A DNA stretch of 64,000 nucleotides. Source: Pseudomonadales bacterium. GTDB lineage: Bacteria > Pseudomonadota > Gammaproteobacteria > Pseudomonadales > Pseudohongiellaceae. The stretch covers positions 1-64,000 of the forward strand of contig WLWQ01000004.1 of the NCBI GenBank assembly GCA_012103535.1, given 5' to 3'. The position numbers were made by a program, and so were the translations under genes. Below the pieces are notes generated by a model. It ran no database searches. It was given only the letters and a program-made list of their open reading frames with translations, and was not told the DNA's origin. Positions 1 to 9,116 of the stretch are shown here, one piece after another. Positions within the stretch are counted from its first letter, which is position 1. Each line of letters opens with the position of its first letter.

Positions 1-375
1 TTGTTAGTGATGAGCGACCGGCCATGGATGGGTAAGAGCAAGCGTTTTCGAAGCGTAGCGTCGAGCGTGACCCGAACGACTGCAAGCTATTTGCAGGCCG
101 GATGGGCTGGGGCTGCAGAAGATCTCAAAAGCCGCACCAGGTATGGCGTGAGTAATCCATCTTACGACTCCTACCAGGCATTCAACAAATATTTTTCCAG
201 GCCGTATCTTTACTGCACTCCACCCGCACGGTGTTTGAAATTACGACCTCGGATTCCCGGAGCAAGGATAACCTTTCTCCTGTCTGAACACGTGAAGTAG
301 GTCGCGCGATATGATAAAGTTTTTGCAAATCAGTGAGTTGGCCCACTAGAAGCCTGCATTCAAAAGGACGCCAAT
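1..375. other. Left-edge stretch with no recognised gene
   Basis: A 99-codon frame is open on the plus strand from base 1 to 300, but its product is rich in Arg, Ser and Pro, has no recognisable domain and no ribosome site that can be judged at the edge. In the third frame a short tail stops near base 33 and could be the end of a gene outside the window. The AAAGGA at about 362-367 belongs to the next gene. I see no tRNA or repeat I can name here. Confidence 0.5.
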
Positions 376-2514
376 ATGGCTAGTCTGCTGGAGGAGTTAA
401 AGAGACGCAAAGTATTTAGAGTATCTGCTGTCTACACAGTGGCGGCCTGGCTACTCATTCAAGTCGCTGATGTGGTTTTACCAACGTTTGGTGCGCCAGA
501 TTGGGTAAACCAAACGCTCATTTTTCTATTCTTACTTGGCTTCCCAATTGCTGTCATCCTCTCCTGGGCTTTTGAAGTTACCCCCGGGGGTGTTAAGGCT
601 GATACTGGCGTTGATTCTCCACAGTCCACAGTAACAACCATTGACCGAAAGCTAATCTATGCCATTTTCGTACTGGTACTGATTGCCCTGGGGTTCCAGA
701 TTAGCGATCGAATTCAAATTGAGAATGGTACGGTTGCTAGAAACAATCCAATTGTACTCGATGACAACACACCAGTGTCGATCCGAGGTCATATTAATCT
801 GGGTTACGTAGAGCAAAACCCGCCTTTGTTCAGTGGGCTAAAATCCAGCCTGGACATAACGACAGGGGGTTCCCATCTGGTGTATACGAATTACAGTGAC
901 GGTATATCCAGATTATTTGTAAGGGATCTGGACCAATTGGAATCAACTGTTATTCTGGAGTCCAGATTAGAAATAAAGACTATAAAAATCTCTCCAGAAT
1001 CCAATTGGATTGCTTATTTGAGCGGAAGTCCTGGAGCGAGATCATTGCACCTGATTCCTTTCACAGGAGGTGCTTCTCAGGCAATTGTCGGCCAGCCTGG
1101 CCCTGAACCGAATAGTGTAACCTGGCTTTCTGACCAGGAATTGCTTTTTCATACAGGGGGCGCTGTGAATGCCTACTCACTCCTAACCGGCGAAATCGAG
1201 TTACTTTCAGATGATGAAGTGATTAATGAATATAGAGCACCGGTCAAACTTTTGGATACAAATTATCTAATCTATAGTTATCCCATTGGACCTTTGAATC
1301 CGACTTCCCGAATCGTACTGGTCGATTTGACGACCTGGGAAGAAAAGGTGTTGATTGATAATGCGTATGCCGCGCAGTACGTAGAGTCTGGGCATTTAGT
1401 CTTTATGCGCGAAGACAATTTGTACGCTGGTTCTTTTGATATTGAGAATCTTGAAGTTGACGGAGATCCGGTACTGATGATTGCCGGAATTGAGAGTTCA
1501 TCACTAAGCGACGGACTTGCATCATACGCTGTTGCAGACAACGGACTGTTGATCTATTTACAGGGATCGGACGTCGCCACATTTTCCGGAAAAAAATTCG
1601 TTTGGCTCGATGCAAATGGAATAGAGCAAGATATTGAACTGCCTACTGGAAACTATGAAGATCCTGTGATTTCTCCAGATGGTAATAGTCTTGCGTTTAC
1701 TGTCTACAATAGAGGACAGTCTGACATCTGGACCCATGATTTTAGCCATCCAGGGATCAGCAACAGAGTGACCACAGGCGGCGTCTATTCAGATCCGTTA
1801 TGGACTCCTGACGGGCAAAGTCTGGTGTTCAGTCAGCGTGGAGACTTCGCAATTGTGGAGGCAAACGCTAGTGGGATAGGAGCGTCACGAGAAGTGGCAG
1901 CGTTTCCTAACCGCGCTTCTCCCCGCGAATACGCACCTGACGGAACACTGCTTTATACCACACGAGTAAATGCAGGACCTCAAGACATAGTTGCAATAGA
2001 CCCCCTCGCAAGAGAAACTCCTATGCAGCGAGTTATAGATAGTGAATTCAATGAATTCGGGCCAAGCATTTCACCTGATGGGCGATTCATCGCTTATTCC
2101 AGTAATGAAACGGGATCTCCCGAAATATATATTCGCCCTTATCCAGATGTAGACAATGGAAAGTGGCGTGTTAGTGTTAATGGCGGTAATGAACCACAGT
2201 GGGGAAATGATTCCGGCTACGTTCTTCACTACACTGATCAGGGACGTTCTCGGATGGTAACCGCCGAATTGCAATTGGAACCCGAATTTTCAGTTCTTAA
2301 TAGAAGGTTTCTAGAATTAGGAAATGTTCCGCTAGGGGGAGTGCCCTACTATGCCGTGTCCGAGAATGACGGACGTTTTCTATTCATGAGGGAGGTTACT
2401 GACGCTGGGTCTAATGGGGCAGGATTTAACTATGGCCAGGAACCCTTGCTTGCCGTTCTGGTTGTTAATTGGTTTGACGAACTCCAACGACTAGCTCCCC
2501 CCAATCCAATTTAG
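376..2514 (+). CDS. Membrane-anchored TolB/PD40-type beta-propeller protein
   Basis: A 712-residue protein. The start has a clear AAAGGA eight bases upstream. The N-terminus (LKRRKVFRV at residues 8-16, then hydrophobic segments near 18-38, 46-64 and 89-107) matches the membrane anchor common in gammaproteobacterial proteins that carry adenylate cyclase, TPR or propeller domains. The rest, from about residue 130, is a six- or seven-bladed WD40-like propeller with PD40/TolB blade signatures, seen as S/T-P-D-G motifs near 433, 476 and 565. The propeller should lie in the periplasm. Such domains bind proteins or peptides; no catalytic domain is visible. It stands alone and is followed by a palindromic repeat that may end transcription. 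The family assignment is firm, the role unknown. Confidence 0.85.
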   Translation: MASLLEELKRRKVFRVSAVYTVAAWLLIQVADVVLPTFGAPDWVNQTLIFLFLLGFPIAVILSWAFEVTPGGVKADTGVDSPQSTVTTIDRKLIYAIFVLVLIALGFQISDRIQIENGTVARNNPIVLDDNTPVSIRGHINLGYVEQNPPLFSGLKSSLDITTGGSHLVYTNYSDGISRLFVRDLDQLESTVILESRLEIKTIKISPESNWIAYLSGSPGARSLHLIPFTGGASQAIVGQPGPEPNSVTWLSDQELLFHTGGAVNAYSLLTGEIELLSDDEVINEYRAPVKLLDTNYLIYSYPIGPLNPTSRIVLVDLTTWEEKVLIDNAYAAQYVESGHLVFMREDNLYAGSFDIENLEVDGDPVLMIAGIESSSLSDGLASYAVADNGLLIYLQGSDVATFSGKKFVWLDANGIEQDIELPTGNYEDPVISPDGNSLAFTVYNRGQSDIWTHDFSHPGISNRVTTGGVYSDPLWTPDGQSLVFSQRGDFAIVEANASGIGASREVAAFPNRASPREYAPDGTLLYTTRVNAGPQDIVAIDPLARETPMQRVIDSEFNEFGPSISPDGRFIAYSSNETGSPEIYIRPYPDVDNGKWRVSVNGGNEPQWGNDSGYVLHYTDQGRSRMVTAELQLEPEFSVLNRRFLELGNVPLGGVPYYAVSENDGRFLFMREVTDAGSNGAGFNYGQEPLLAVLVVNWFDELQRLAPPNPI

Positions 2515-2571
2515 AATTATCCGTTTGTTGTCAGTGGGACCTGGAATTTGAGCCCAGGCGATCAGCATAGC

Positions 2572-2647
2572 AAATCAAAGGGGTCAGAGTACTTTGATCC
2601 AATAGCTGCTACCGCAAAGAATCAAACTACTCTGACCCCTTTGATTT
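2572..2647. repeat. REP-like palindrome, family I, complete copy
   Basis: Two inverted arms of about 28 bases carry the core GGGGTCAGAGTA followed by CTTTGAT (left) and its complement (right), separated by about 20 bases. It lies between the stop of the propeller gene and the convergent esterase gene, where the hairpin could act on transcript ends of both. It is the best-preserved of about a dozen copies in the window. Confidence 0.85.
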
Positions 2648-2667
2648 TAATTTGCCCCAATTTATTT

Positions 2668-3495
2668 TTATCTATTCTCTAGCGCATTGATGAACGAGCG
2701 AGTCTCAGCCACCACCTCTTGAGTAATTCGCATATGACCCCGGTCAGTGAAATGGACAAAATCATGAGTGACTCCAGCGGCTTCCATCGCAGCCACAAAA
2801 TCAACTGCCTGTACTATAGGTACCGAACGATCATCGTCAGAGTGAATAACCAGAATGGGTTTGGTATTTGGTCCTAAATTATGCATTGGGGAAGCGATTC
2901 TTCGGGCCAGTTGCAAATCCCCTTGCAGCGGTGTCCAAAGATCACCCCAGGACAGCGTGTTTAATTCATAAGGTCCGGCGACACTGATTGCCGCGCGTAT
3001 ATCGCTGCGCTCATCTTCCCAACCGCCAACCCGCTCATAAGGGCCTTCACCAAGAGTCGCTGCCAATGCAACAAGATGGCCACCGGAAGAATCGCCGATA
3101 AGATAAATACGATCTGGATCAATGGAATATTCATCGGTGTGTCCATGTACCCAGCGAATGGCAGTTTGCAGATCTTGATAGGGGGCTGGAGCTGGGCTTG
3201 AGCCTACTAATCTATAATCGATAGTCATGGCGAAATAGCCCATGCCTGCCCATTGGGCCACATCTAGCGCCTCGCGGTAATTGCGATCACCTGCGCGCCA
3301 GCGGCCACCGTGCACATAAATAATTGCAGGTCTGTTGGTGCCAGCAGTAGGATACCCAATGTCAGCAAGTACAGCGGCTCCATCGACACGGCTAAAAATC
3401 ACATCGGCTTCCACAGAAACCGGCCGTTGTCCAAAGGATGTGCTTGTTATCGTAAACAGAGAAACGCTGATTAATATTTTTATAACCTTGGCCAT
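2668..3495 (-). CDS. Secreted alpha/beta hydrolase (esterase of the HSL/BD-FAE type)
   Basis: I place the start at the ATG at 3495, which has GGAG six bases upstream; a GTG twelve bases earlier is also open. The 275-residue protein begins with a signal peptide (cleavage near residue 22, after SFG). It has the oxyanion-hole motif HGG at residues 62-64, the nucleophile elbow GDSSGG with Ser136, a probable acid Asp222 and catalytic His254 in DRGHM. This is the layout of carboxylesterases that release acyl groups from small esters or sugars. The substrate cannot be told from the sequence. It is convergent with the preceding gene and its upstream region holds a 70-base repeat shared with 9001-9074. 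Confidence 0.85.
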   Translation of the reverse strand: MAKVIKILISVSLFTITSTSFGQRPVSVEADVIFSRVDGAAVLADIGYPTAGTNRPAIIYVHGGRWRAGDRNYREALDVAQWAGMGYFAMTIDYRLVGSSPAPAPYQDLQTAIRWVHGHTDEYSIDPDRIYLIGDSSGGHLVALAATLGEGPYERVGGWEDERSDIRAAISVAGPYELNTLSWGDLWTPLQGDLQLARRIASPMHNLGPNTKPILVIHSDDDRSVPIVQAVDFVAAMEAAGVTHDFVHFTDRGHMRITQEVVAETRSFINALENR

Positions 3496-3543
3496 TGCCT
3501 TCTCCACTGAATAGTTTGAATGTAACGTATAAAATTAGGAGTC

Positions 3544-3637
3544 GAATATATAGGGATAGATTTATTTTTTTAGATTGCGTGTAGATATTTCAAACTAGGT
3601 TTACAAAATGGCAAGGAAAATAAATCTGACCCCTTTT
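3544..3637. repeat. Dispersed 70-base repeat plus single family I palindrome arm
   Basis: Bases 3544-3617 align with 9001-9074, sharing the stretch GTGTAGATATTTCAAAC and flanking AT-rich sequence. The copy is directly followed at 3618-3637 by one arm of the family I palindrome (AAATCTGACCCC). It lies in the upstream region of the minus-strand esterase gene. Confidence 0.6.
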
Positions 3638-3650
3638 CCTTCTAGAAGGA

Positions 3651-4799
3651 TTAAGCCTGAGAAATCGTTGGATTTTCGTTTGTTGTTCTATTAGTCCATA
3701 GTGAGATAATTTCGTCTTCCCGATCATTGCTAATACCAAATGCAGAATCGGTATCTGATTCAGGGATGAATCTGTTTTGTTCCACAGAATCGTAGCTGAT
3801 CCTCACGGTTTCTGATAGATCAGTGAAGTGAAGCCCAAATTGAACAGCTTTCGCATTGCTTACTTGATAGAAACCAGGTTCGGGATCGGTTTCCAGTGGG
3901 ATCCAAAATGGGATATCCAGGAAAGGTTCCAGCCGCGCGGTATTCGCCAGAAATTCGGGATGTATCCAGATAATCTCAACATTGCTATTGAGAGTATTCC
4001 TAATATTATTCAGCATGTCTTTGTAGCCGAGTGTTTCTGCAGGACCTACCAAATTATAAACTCCGCTAATGTTTTGCTCACCGCATTGGGTAAGAAATCG
4101 GCCGACATCTGCAGCATCGACAAATTGTACCGGGTCATTAGAATCCGGGGCGAGAATCTGTGAACGGTTTACGATTCGGTCCAGTAAATATGTGCCAAAG
4201 GGTCCGGGATCCCGGTCGCCCACAATAGCACCGGGTCTAACAATGGTGAAATTGCTTCCAAAATTCTGCGCGACTATCTGTTCACAAAGTACCTTGTTTG
4301 CATTGTAGTTCCCTTCTTCAAAGACCTCGCTTTCTCTTAATGCCGCCTCCTCGGTGATGCCAAGCTCCCGATAGTCCCTGTAGACAGCGGTGCTCGATAC
4401 GAACATATAATGCCGAGTACGAGATCGAAGCACTCGTGCAGCTTCTTCGACAAAGTTTGGGTTTTCAGGCCAGACATCAATCACGACATCCCAGATACGA
4501 TTTTCATTTAACAAATCCTGGTAACCATCGATTCCGTTTTCACGATCTCCTCTTATTTTGCTTAGTAGAGGAAATAAGCTTGGATTAGTTATCCCTCTGT
4601 TGAATAGTGTCACCTGATGATTTTTTTCTACAAGGGCATTGACAATGGCCGGTCCAAGGAAGTTGGTGCCGCCCAAAACCAGAACATTTAGCTTTGGAGT
4701 CTGTGCGTTGGCTCTGAAGAAGGCAGGCAACAACACAGTGCTGGCACCTGCTGCACAAACATGACGAAGGAATGCTCTGCGGGTGTTAGATTGCTTCAT
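3651..4799 (-). CDS. Tat-exported NAD-dependent epimerase/dehydratase-like protein
   Basis: A 382-residue protein starting with a twin-arginine signal (TRRAFLRH at 6-13, then a hydrophobic stretch to about residue 31). The mature part opens with a Rossmann fold and the dinucleotide-binding motif GGTNFLG at 43-49. VSST at 134-137 and YNANK at 165-169 match the Ser and YxxxK elements of extended short-chain dehydrogenases. It resembles the isoflavone reductase/CSP41-like atypical branch, whose members act on nucleotide sugars or have lost catalysis. Tat export would carry the folded protein with bound NAD(P) to the periplasm. No clear Shine-Dalgarno precedes the ATG. Family is firm; the reaction is not known. 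Confidence 0.82.
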   Translation of the reverse strand: MKQSNTRRAFLRHVCAAGASTVLLPAFFRANAQTPKLNVLVLGGTNFLGPAIVNALVEKNHQVTLFNRGITNPSLFPLLSKIRGDRENGIDGYQDLLNENRIWDVVIDVWPENPNFVEEAARVLRSRTRHYMFVSSTAVYRDYRELGITEEAALRESEVFEEGNYNANKVLCEQIVAQNFGSNFTIVRPGAIVGDRDPGPFGTYLLDRIVNRSQILAPDSNDPVQFVDAADVGRFLTQCGEQNISGVYNLVGPAETLGYKDMLNNIRNTLNSNVEIIWIHPEFLANTARLEPFLDIPFWIPLETDPEPGFYQVSNAKAVQFGLHFTDLSETVRISYDSVEQNRFIPESDTDSAFGISNDREDEIISLWTNRTTNENPTISQA

Positions 4800-5203
4800 G
4801 AGTTGAATGAGTACTTGAATTCAATACAGTGATTAAAAAAGGAAAGACCGATGAGTATCCGACTAAAGGTTAACGGGTTCCATTGTTGCGCGCTACTTTT
4901 TGCTGATAATTCTCAAACAATGATACATACCGACAAGCATGACGGGGAAACGATCTTACAGATTCTTCATATTCAAAAATAATGGGTTCGGTCACCGAGC
5001 GCACGTTTTCCAGGAGAGTACTTACCCATTGCATTCCTTTCCACCTCTTACTCTCTAGCTGGCCAGAATCTAAGCAGCGATTCGTTTTCAAAAAACGTAA
5101 GGAATGGGGAATCTTGCCTGGGCATTGCTTTTTCTAACGGAACAGTGATTGGTACTTTAGGATGCTGCTATAGTGTCCAATAAAAATAAGTAGTGAGAAT
5201 CTT
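4800..5203. other. Intergenic region, no confident gene
   Basis: A minus-strand frame of 73 codons (4870-5091) is open, but its product matches nothing I recognise and has no good ribosome site. The region otherwise probably holds the divergent upstream sequences of the genes at 4799 (minus) and 5204 (plus). I see no repeat or hairpin. Confidence 0.4.
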
Positions 5204-6040
5204 ATGCCAAAGCTGCTCGTCCTAACCACTACCCTTTTTTGTTCAGTCTGGACTATTGGTGCGGAAATCCAGTTCAGCGAACGATTTACTCTGGAGAATG
5301 TGTTCGCTATGCCAGAGTCTGCTGTGATCGATGAGTCAGGCGACTACATTTACATTTCCAACGTAAATGCCTATGCCAAAGACGGCAACGGATTCATCTC
5401 TCGAGTTCGAACAGACGGGTCGGAACTGGAATTGCATTGGCTGGATGGCCTTGATAGCCCAACAGGTCTGGCAATTCGTAACGGCACTTTGTTTCTGGCA
5501 GACTATGATCAATTGGTTGAAGTAGATATTACTGCTGGCCAGATTACAAACCGATTTCCAAGTCCAGACATCGACCCAGCCCTTAACGATGTTGCTATCG
5601 CACCCGATGGCGAGGTATTCGTAACGGGAAGCGGCAGTCGCACGATCTATTGGCTCAACATTAACAAGTTGGAAGTGTGGCTTGAAGATCGTGAACTCTT
5701 TCAATTCGCAAACGGTTTGTTGGGCACTGAAACTGAGGTTATTCACGGTGGTCAAAGGTGGACAGTTTTCAATAGAGAGAATAAACAAGCGACTAATAGG
5801 CTGCAATCCGTCAATTCAGCGTTGACTGATATAGATGGCATTACCGGCTCTGGTTGTGATGGCTTCTTCGTAACGACAGTTTCATCAGATCAGCTTTGGA
5901 TCATTGATTCAGCAGGCGAAGTGACTGCGTCAATGCTGGGAGCAGTCGGCGGCATAGATTTGCATCGGCATGGAGAGTTGTTGGCAGTTCCACGAGTTGG
6001 AAACAGTATGACTGTTTATGAAATAGATGCTCGATGCTGA
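5204..6040 (+). CDS. Exported SMP-30/NHL-like beta-propeller protein
   Basis: A 278-residue protein with a signal peptide (cleavage near residue 20, after IGA). The mature part contains repeated strands of the SMP-30/gluconolactonase or YncE type, such as LDSPTGLAIRNGTLFLAD near residue 90 and NDVAIAPDGEVFVTGSG near 130. These fit a six-bladed periplasmic propeller. I do not see enough metal-ligand signature to claim lactonase activity, so it may be a binding protein. It stands alone, upstream of two palindromic repeats. Confidence 0.75.
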   Translation: MPKLLVLTTTLFCSVWTIGAEIQFSERFTLENVFAMPESAVIDESGDYIYISNVNAYAKDGNGFISRVRTDGSELELHWLDGLDSPTGLAIRNGTLFLADYDQLVEVDITAGQITNRFPSPDIDPALNDVAIAPDGEVFVTGSGSRTIYWLNINKLEVWLEDRELFQFANGLLGTETEVIHGGQRWTVFNRENKQATNRLQSVNSALTDIDGITGSGCDGFFVTTVSSDQLWIIDSAGEVTASMLGAVGGIDLHRHGELLAVPRVGNSMTVYEIDARC

Positions 6041-6130
6041 GTTACTATTCAGCGGTAGTGTGGGCTTTGTCGTAGGCAATGCTAGCCTTGATTGCTTTCA
6101 CGGCGAACCAAAAAAGTGGACTTCGATAAC

Positions 6131-6184
6131 AAATGGGATCAGAGTAAAAGTACAGTGCTGTAAATTTACTCTGATCCCATTTAT
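6131..6184. repeat. REP-like palindrome, family I, complete copy
   Basis: Inverted arms AAATGGGATCAGAGTAAA and its near-perfect complement flank about 18 bases. The core GGGATCAGAGTA is a close variant of the GGGGTCAGAGTA seen at 2572. It lies 90 bases after a stop codon. Confidence 0.8.
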
Positions 6185-6224
6185 TACAAATACAAATACC
6201 ATGCAAATGAGAATCTCTATCTCA

Positions 6225-6293
6225 ATAAATGGGGGCGGAGACATTTAATTTTGTACAGTAGATCAATTTCAAAATTCCTCCGTCCCCATAAAT
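6225..6293. repeat. REP-like palindrome, family II
   Basis: Arms ATAAATGGGGGCGGAGACAT and the near-complement of it (right arm ending in CCGTCCCCATAAAT) flank a 25-base centre. The core GGGGGCGGAG differs from family I, so this is a separate repeat type. A partial copy lies at 8963-8993. Confidence 0.75.
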
Positions 6294-6353
6294 GATATGT
6301 GTGTAGCGCGAATAAGGGTGTCTCAAGGGCGATAAGAACAAGTGGAGAATCGA

Positions 6354-8822
6354 TCAGAAGCGTCGCATATTCTTGGAATCGAAATCGATAACCCGAAGCG
6401 CAGAAGCCAATGATTGATATACGTCATCTAACCGCATTGGTTTCGCTATGAAATCATCCATTCCAGCTTCCATGCATTTTTGCTGGTCCTCAAGCATTGC
6501 ATTGGCAGTCATAGCAATAATATAGGGTTGATGGGCTGCCGTATTCTGACGGATGATTGTAGTGGCTTCGACTCCATCGATTTCAGGCATTTGCATATCC
6601 ATTAGCACAAAATCATAGTCTCGATGTTTCAGCATATCGATGGCTTCCTTTCCATTGCTGACAATATCGGCACGAGCACCGAGACGTTCTAACATGTGCA
6701 GAGCTACTTTCTGATTGACAATATTGTCTTCTGCTAACAGAAATGAGTGTTTTGATGGATCCAAATTTTGATTTTGTTTGCTGCGTACTGAAGATCTGGT
6801 TGATCTAGTCGCAGTTGCATCGAAAAAATGAACAATCGTTGCTACTAGTTCACTTGGCGCTACAGGTTTTCGTAATATCGTTAGCCTTTCATCACTTATC
6901 GAATAACTATGTTGGAAGGGTGTGAGAAGTATTATCGGTACTTTTGGTACAAAATCAGCAAAAAATGAATTGAGCGTTTCTGAAATCTCACCAGTTTGAG
7001 ACAAACTAATCAGTATCAGGTCGGGCCGTTTCTTGTTCGCAAAATCAGATAACTCCGCAAGAGTTGATATCATTGCTGGGAGCATCTTTAGATGAGTAAT
7101 GATTTCTGTTAAGACTTCAGTGGAACTATCTAGATCTAAGATTAACACATCCTTGTCTGCTGTGAGGTCAGATCGGTCTGTATCTGCTACACAATTGTCA
7201 GCAGTCAACATGGTGTGGAAAGAAAAACATGAGCCGACACCTGGAGTACTTCTGACTTTAATATCACCACGCATTAATTCTGCTAAACGCTTCGATATGG
7301 TTAATCCCAGGCCGGTGCCCCCATATTTTCTTGTAGTTGAGGCATCGGCTTGTACGAACGGATTGAATAATTCTGCAATCTTCTGTTCGCTGATACCCAC
7401 ACCGGTGTCTTCAACAGCAAGCACTATCTTCCAGTATTTTTTATCTGGGAGTGGTTTCTCGCAACATATTTTGAGAGAAACTGAACCATTGTTGGTAAAT
7501 TTCACAGCATTGGATAACAGATTAACTAGTATTTGCCTAATTCTAGTAACGTCGCCGCGGTAGATAGTTGGTGCAGCCAGATCTACTTGAAAAAACAATT
7601 CAATATTCTTCGCTGCCGCTGCAGGTGCCGCAATGGTGAGCGCTTCAGCGGCACAACTTTCGAGATGGAAGGACTGTTCCTCCAGTTCAATTTGCTGAGC
7701 GTCGATTTTTGAAAAGTCGAGTATCTCATTAATAATAGTCAAAAGAGATTCACCGCTAGCGCGAATTGTTTCCAGAAATCCTTGTTGCTGGTCACCCAGT
7801 TTATTCGAATCGATTAATAGGGATGACATTCCAATTACGCCATTCATTGGTGTTCGTATCTCATGGCTCATATTAGCCAGAAATCTATTCCTGGTAAGCA
7901 CAGCTTCCTCAGCTTTAATTTTTGCTGCTTTCAATTCCGATTCATACTGCACACGTTGAGAAGCATCGGCAATTCGAAACAGAGTCCATTTGACTTCTCC
8001 TAGAATTATCGGGTACACAGATAGATCACCCCAGAATTTTCGGTCATGTTTGAGATCGAACTCGATCACTCTTTCAAATGACGCTGCCGAAACATCGCTT
8101 GATATAGCTTCGGCATAAAGTTTGGCATCTGCATTCTTCAAGCCATTCATAATGAGATCGAAAATTTCTTGAGCCTCTTCCCTATGAAACAGTTCCTTCG
8201 CTTTATCGTTTACACCGTGAGCGAAGCCGTCCTTGAGATTTCCGTAGGCGAGTGCATCACCCGCCTTATCAAACCACGCGCTCGCAGCCTGAGTATATCG
8301 CTCTCTCGCTTCGCGAGATTTTAAGCTTGAAACAACTAGAAATAAGAAAAACGTAGCAAAAAACAACAGACTTACTGCATATTTGTCCAATGCAATCGCG
8401 GGTTGGATTATCAGGTAACTAAAGCAGAGAAATATCACACAGCCGAAAGCGATGTTGAGAAAAGCGAGAATACCTCTGTGGTAAACAATGCTTGATGCGC
8501 ACAGGATTAAAACCGTACCCAGAGCTTCATTGAAACCCAGGTTGGTGGAATAGAGCATACTACCGGAATAGTAAATTACCGAGGTAGCCGCAATGAGCTG
8601 AAATATTCCAATATGTTTCCTGACTAAAGGCAGTAGAAAAGAGCTAAGTAGCACAAGACTCATGGTAATAATGCTTAGCCAACGAAACATTACGACAATA
8701 TCAGGACTAGGATATCGATAATCAGAAGTGACTCCATCGACATAGATTGCAAGGATGCCGAGTAATAGAGCAATGCGATAGACCACAAGAGGGCTGGCAA
8801 TTATTCTCTCAATTCGCTGCAT
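6354..8822 (-). CDS. Membrane hybrid histidine kinase with pseudo-receiver and receiver domains
   Basis: An 822-residue protein; the ATG has GGAG five bases upstream. About five or six hydrophobic segments fill residues 10-165 with little periplasmic loop, suggesting membrane or lipid-phase sensing. A PAS-like region (about 185-300) follows. The HisKA box NMSHEIRTP places the phospho-accepting His at 320. The HATPase domain has the N, G1 (DTGVGI) and G2 (GGTGLGLTI) motifs. Next comes a receiver-like segment in which the usual Asp is missing (LILISLSQ), so it cannot be phosphorylated normally although its late Lys-Pro is kept. The final receiver is complete, with acceptor Asp742 in LMDMQMPE. 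No response regulator gene sits next to it. Confidence 0.92.
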   Translation of the reverse strand: MQRIERIIASPLVVYRIALLLGILAIYVDGVTSDYRYPSPDIVVMFRWLSIITMSLVLLSSFLLPLVRKHIGIFQLIAATSVIYYSGSMLYSTNLGFNEALGTVLILCASSIVYHRGILAFLNIAFGCVIFLCFSYLIIQPAIALDKYAVSLLFFATFFLFLVVSSLKSREARERYTQAASAWFDKAGDALAYGNLKDGFAHGVNDKAKELFHREEAQEIFDLIMNGLKNADAKLYAEAISSDVSAASFERVIEFDLKHDRKFWGDLSVYPIILGEVKWTLFRIADASQRVQYESELKAAKIKAEEAVLTRNRFLANMSHEIRTPMNGVIGMSSLLIDSNKLGDQQQGFLETIRASGESLLTIINEILDFSKIDAQQIELEEQSFHLESCAAEALTIAAPAAAAKNIELFFQVDLAAPTIYRGDVTRIRQILVNLLSNAVKFTNNGSVSLKICCEKPLPDKKYWKIVLAVEDTGVGISEQKIAELFNPFVQADASTTRKYGGTGLGLTISKRLAELMRGDIKVRSTPGVGSCFSFHTMLTADNCVADTDRSDLTADKDVLILDLDSSTEVLTEIITHLKMLPAMISTLAELSDFANKKRPDLILISLSQTGEISETLNSFFADFVPKVPIILLTPFQHSYSISDERLTILRKPVAPSELVATIVHFFDATATRSTRSSVRSKQNQNLDPSKHSFLLAEDNIVNQKVALHMLERLGARADIVSNGKEAIDMLKHRDYDFVLMDMQMPEIDGVEATTIIRQNTAAHQPYIIAMTANAMLEDQQKCMEAGMDDFIAKPMRLDDVYQSLASALRVIDFDSKNMRRF

Positions 8823-8962
8823 AGTTTCTCCGATACAACAGTAAGTTTAGCTCATAAATCAGTAGCTTAGGAAACTAACAAGGCAAATTTGGAATAGATA
8901 TTATGGAAACCGATTACGGGATCTTAGTTCATTGATTATTATCAGGAAAATATCCCATGTAT

Positions 8963-8993
8963 TAAAAGGGGGCGGGGGCATTGGTTTTGTATG
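8963..8993. repeat. Partial family II palindrome arm
   Basis: The sequence AAAAGGGGGCGGGGGCATTG and the following TTTTGTA resemble the left arm and centre of the family II element at 6225. No matching right arm is present. It is directly upstream of the 70-base repeat at 9001. Confidence 0.55.
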
Positions 8994-9000
8994 GTTGATT

Positions 9001-9074
9001 GTATATATAGGTACAGTTTTATTTTTTAAACTTGTGTGTAGATATTTCAAACCAGGTTTATAAAATAGCAATGA
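9001..9074. repeat. Dispersed 70-base repeat, second copy
   Basis: This copy aligns with 3544-3617 over about 70 bases, including GTGTAGATATTTCAAAC and the following AGGTTTA. It lies immediately upstream of the gene at 9117. Because the two copies precede unrelated genes on opposite strands, it is more likely a mobile or degenerate repeat than a shared operator. Confidence 0.6.
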
Positions 9075-9116
9075 TCCTTTTACTCATACCTACAACAATC
9101 CGCAAGGAAAACAAAA

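Noticed and set aside
1..300. 99-codon open frame at the left edge
   Set aside because: No recognisable product, odd composition, start cannot be judged at the edge.
4870..5091. 73-codon minus-strand frame
   Set aside because: No domain, no ribosome site; left as part of an intergenic region.
6027..6248. 73-codon frame after the SMP-30-like gene
   Set aside because: It runs through two palindromic repeats, which explain the sequence.
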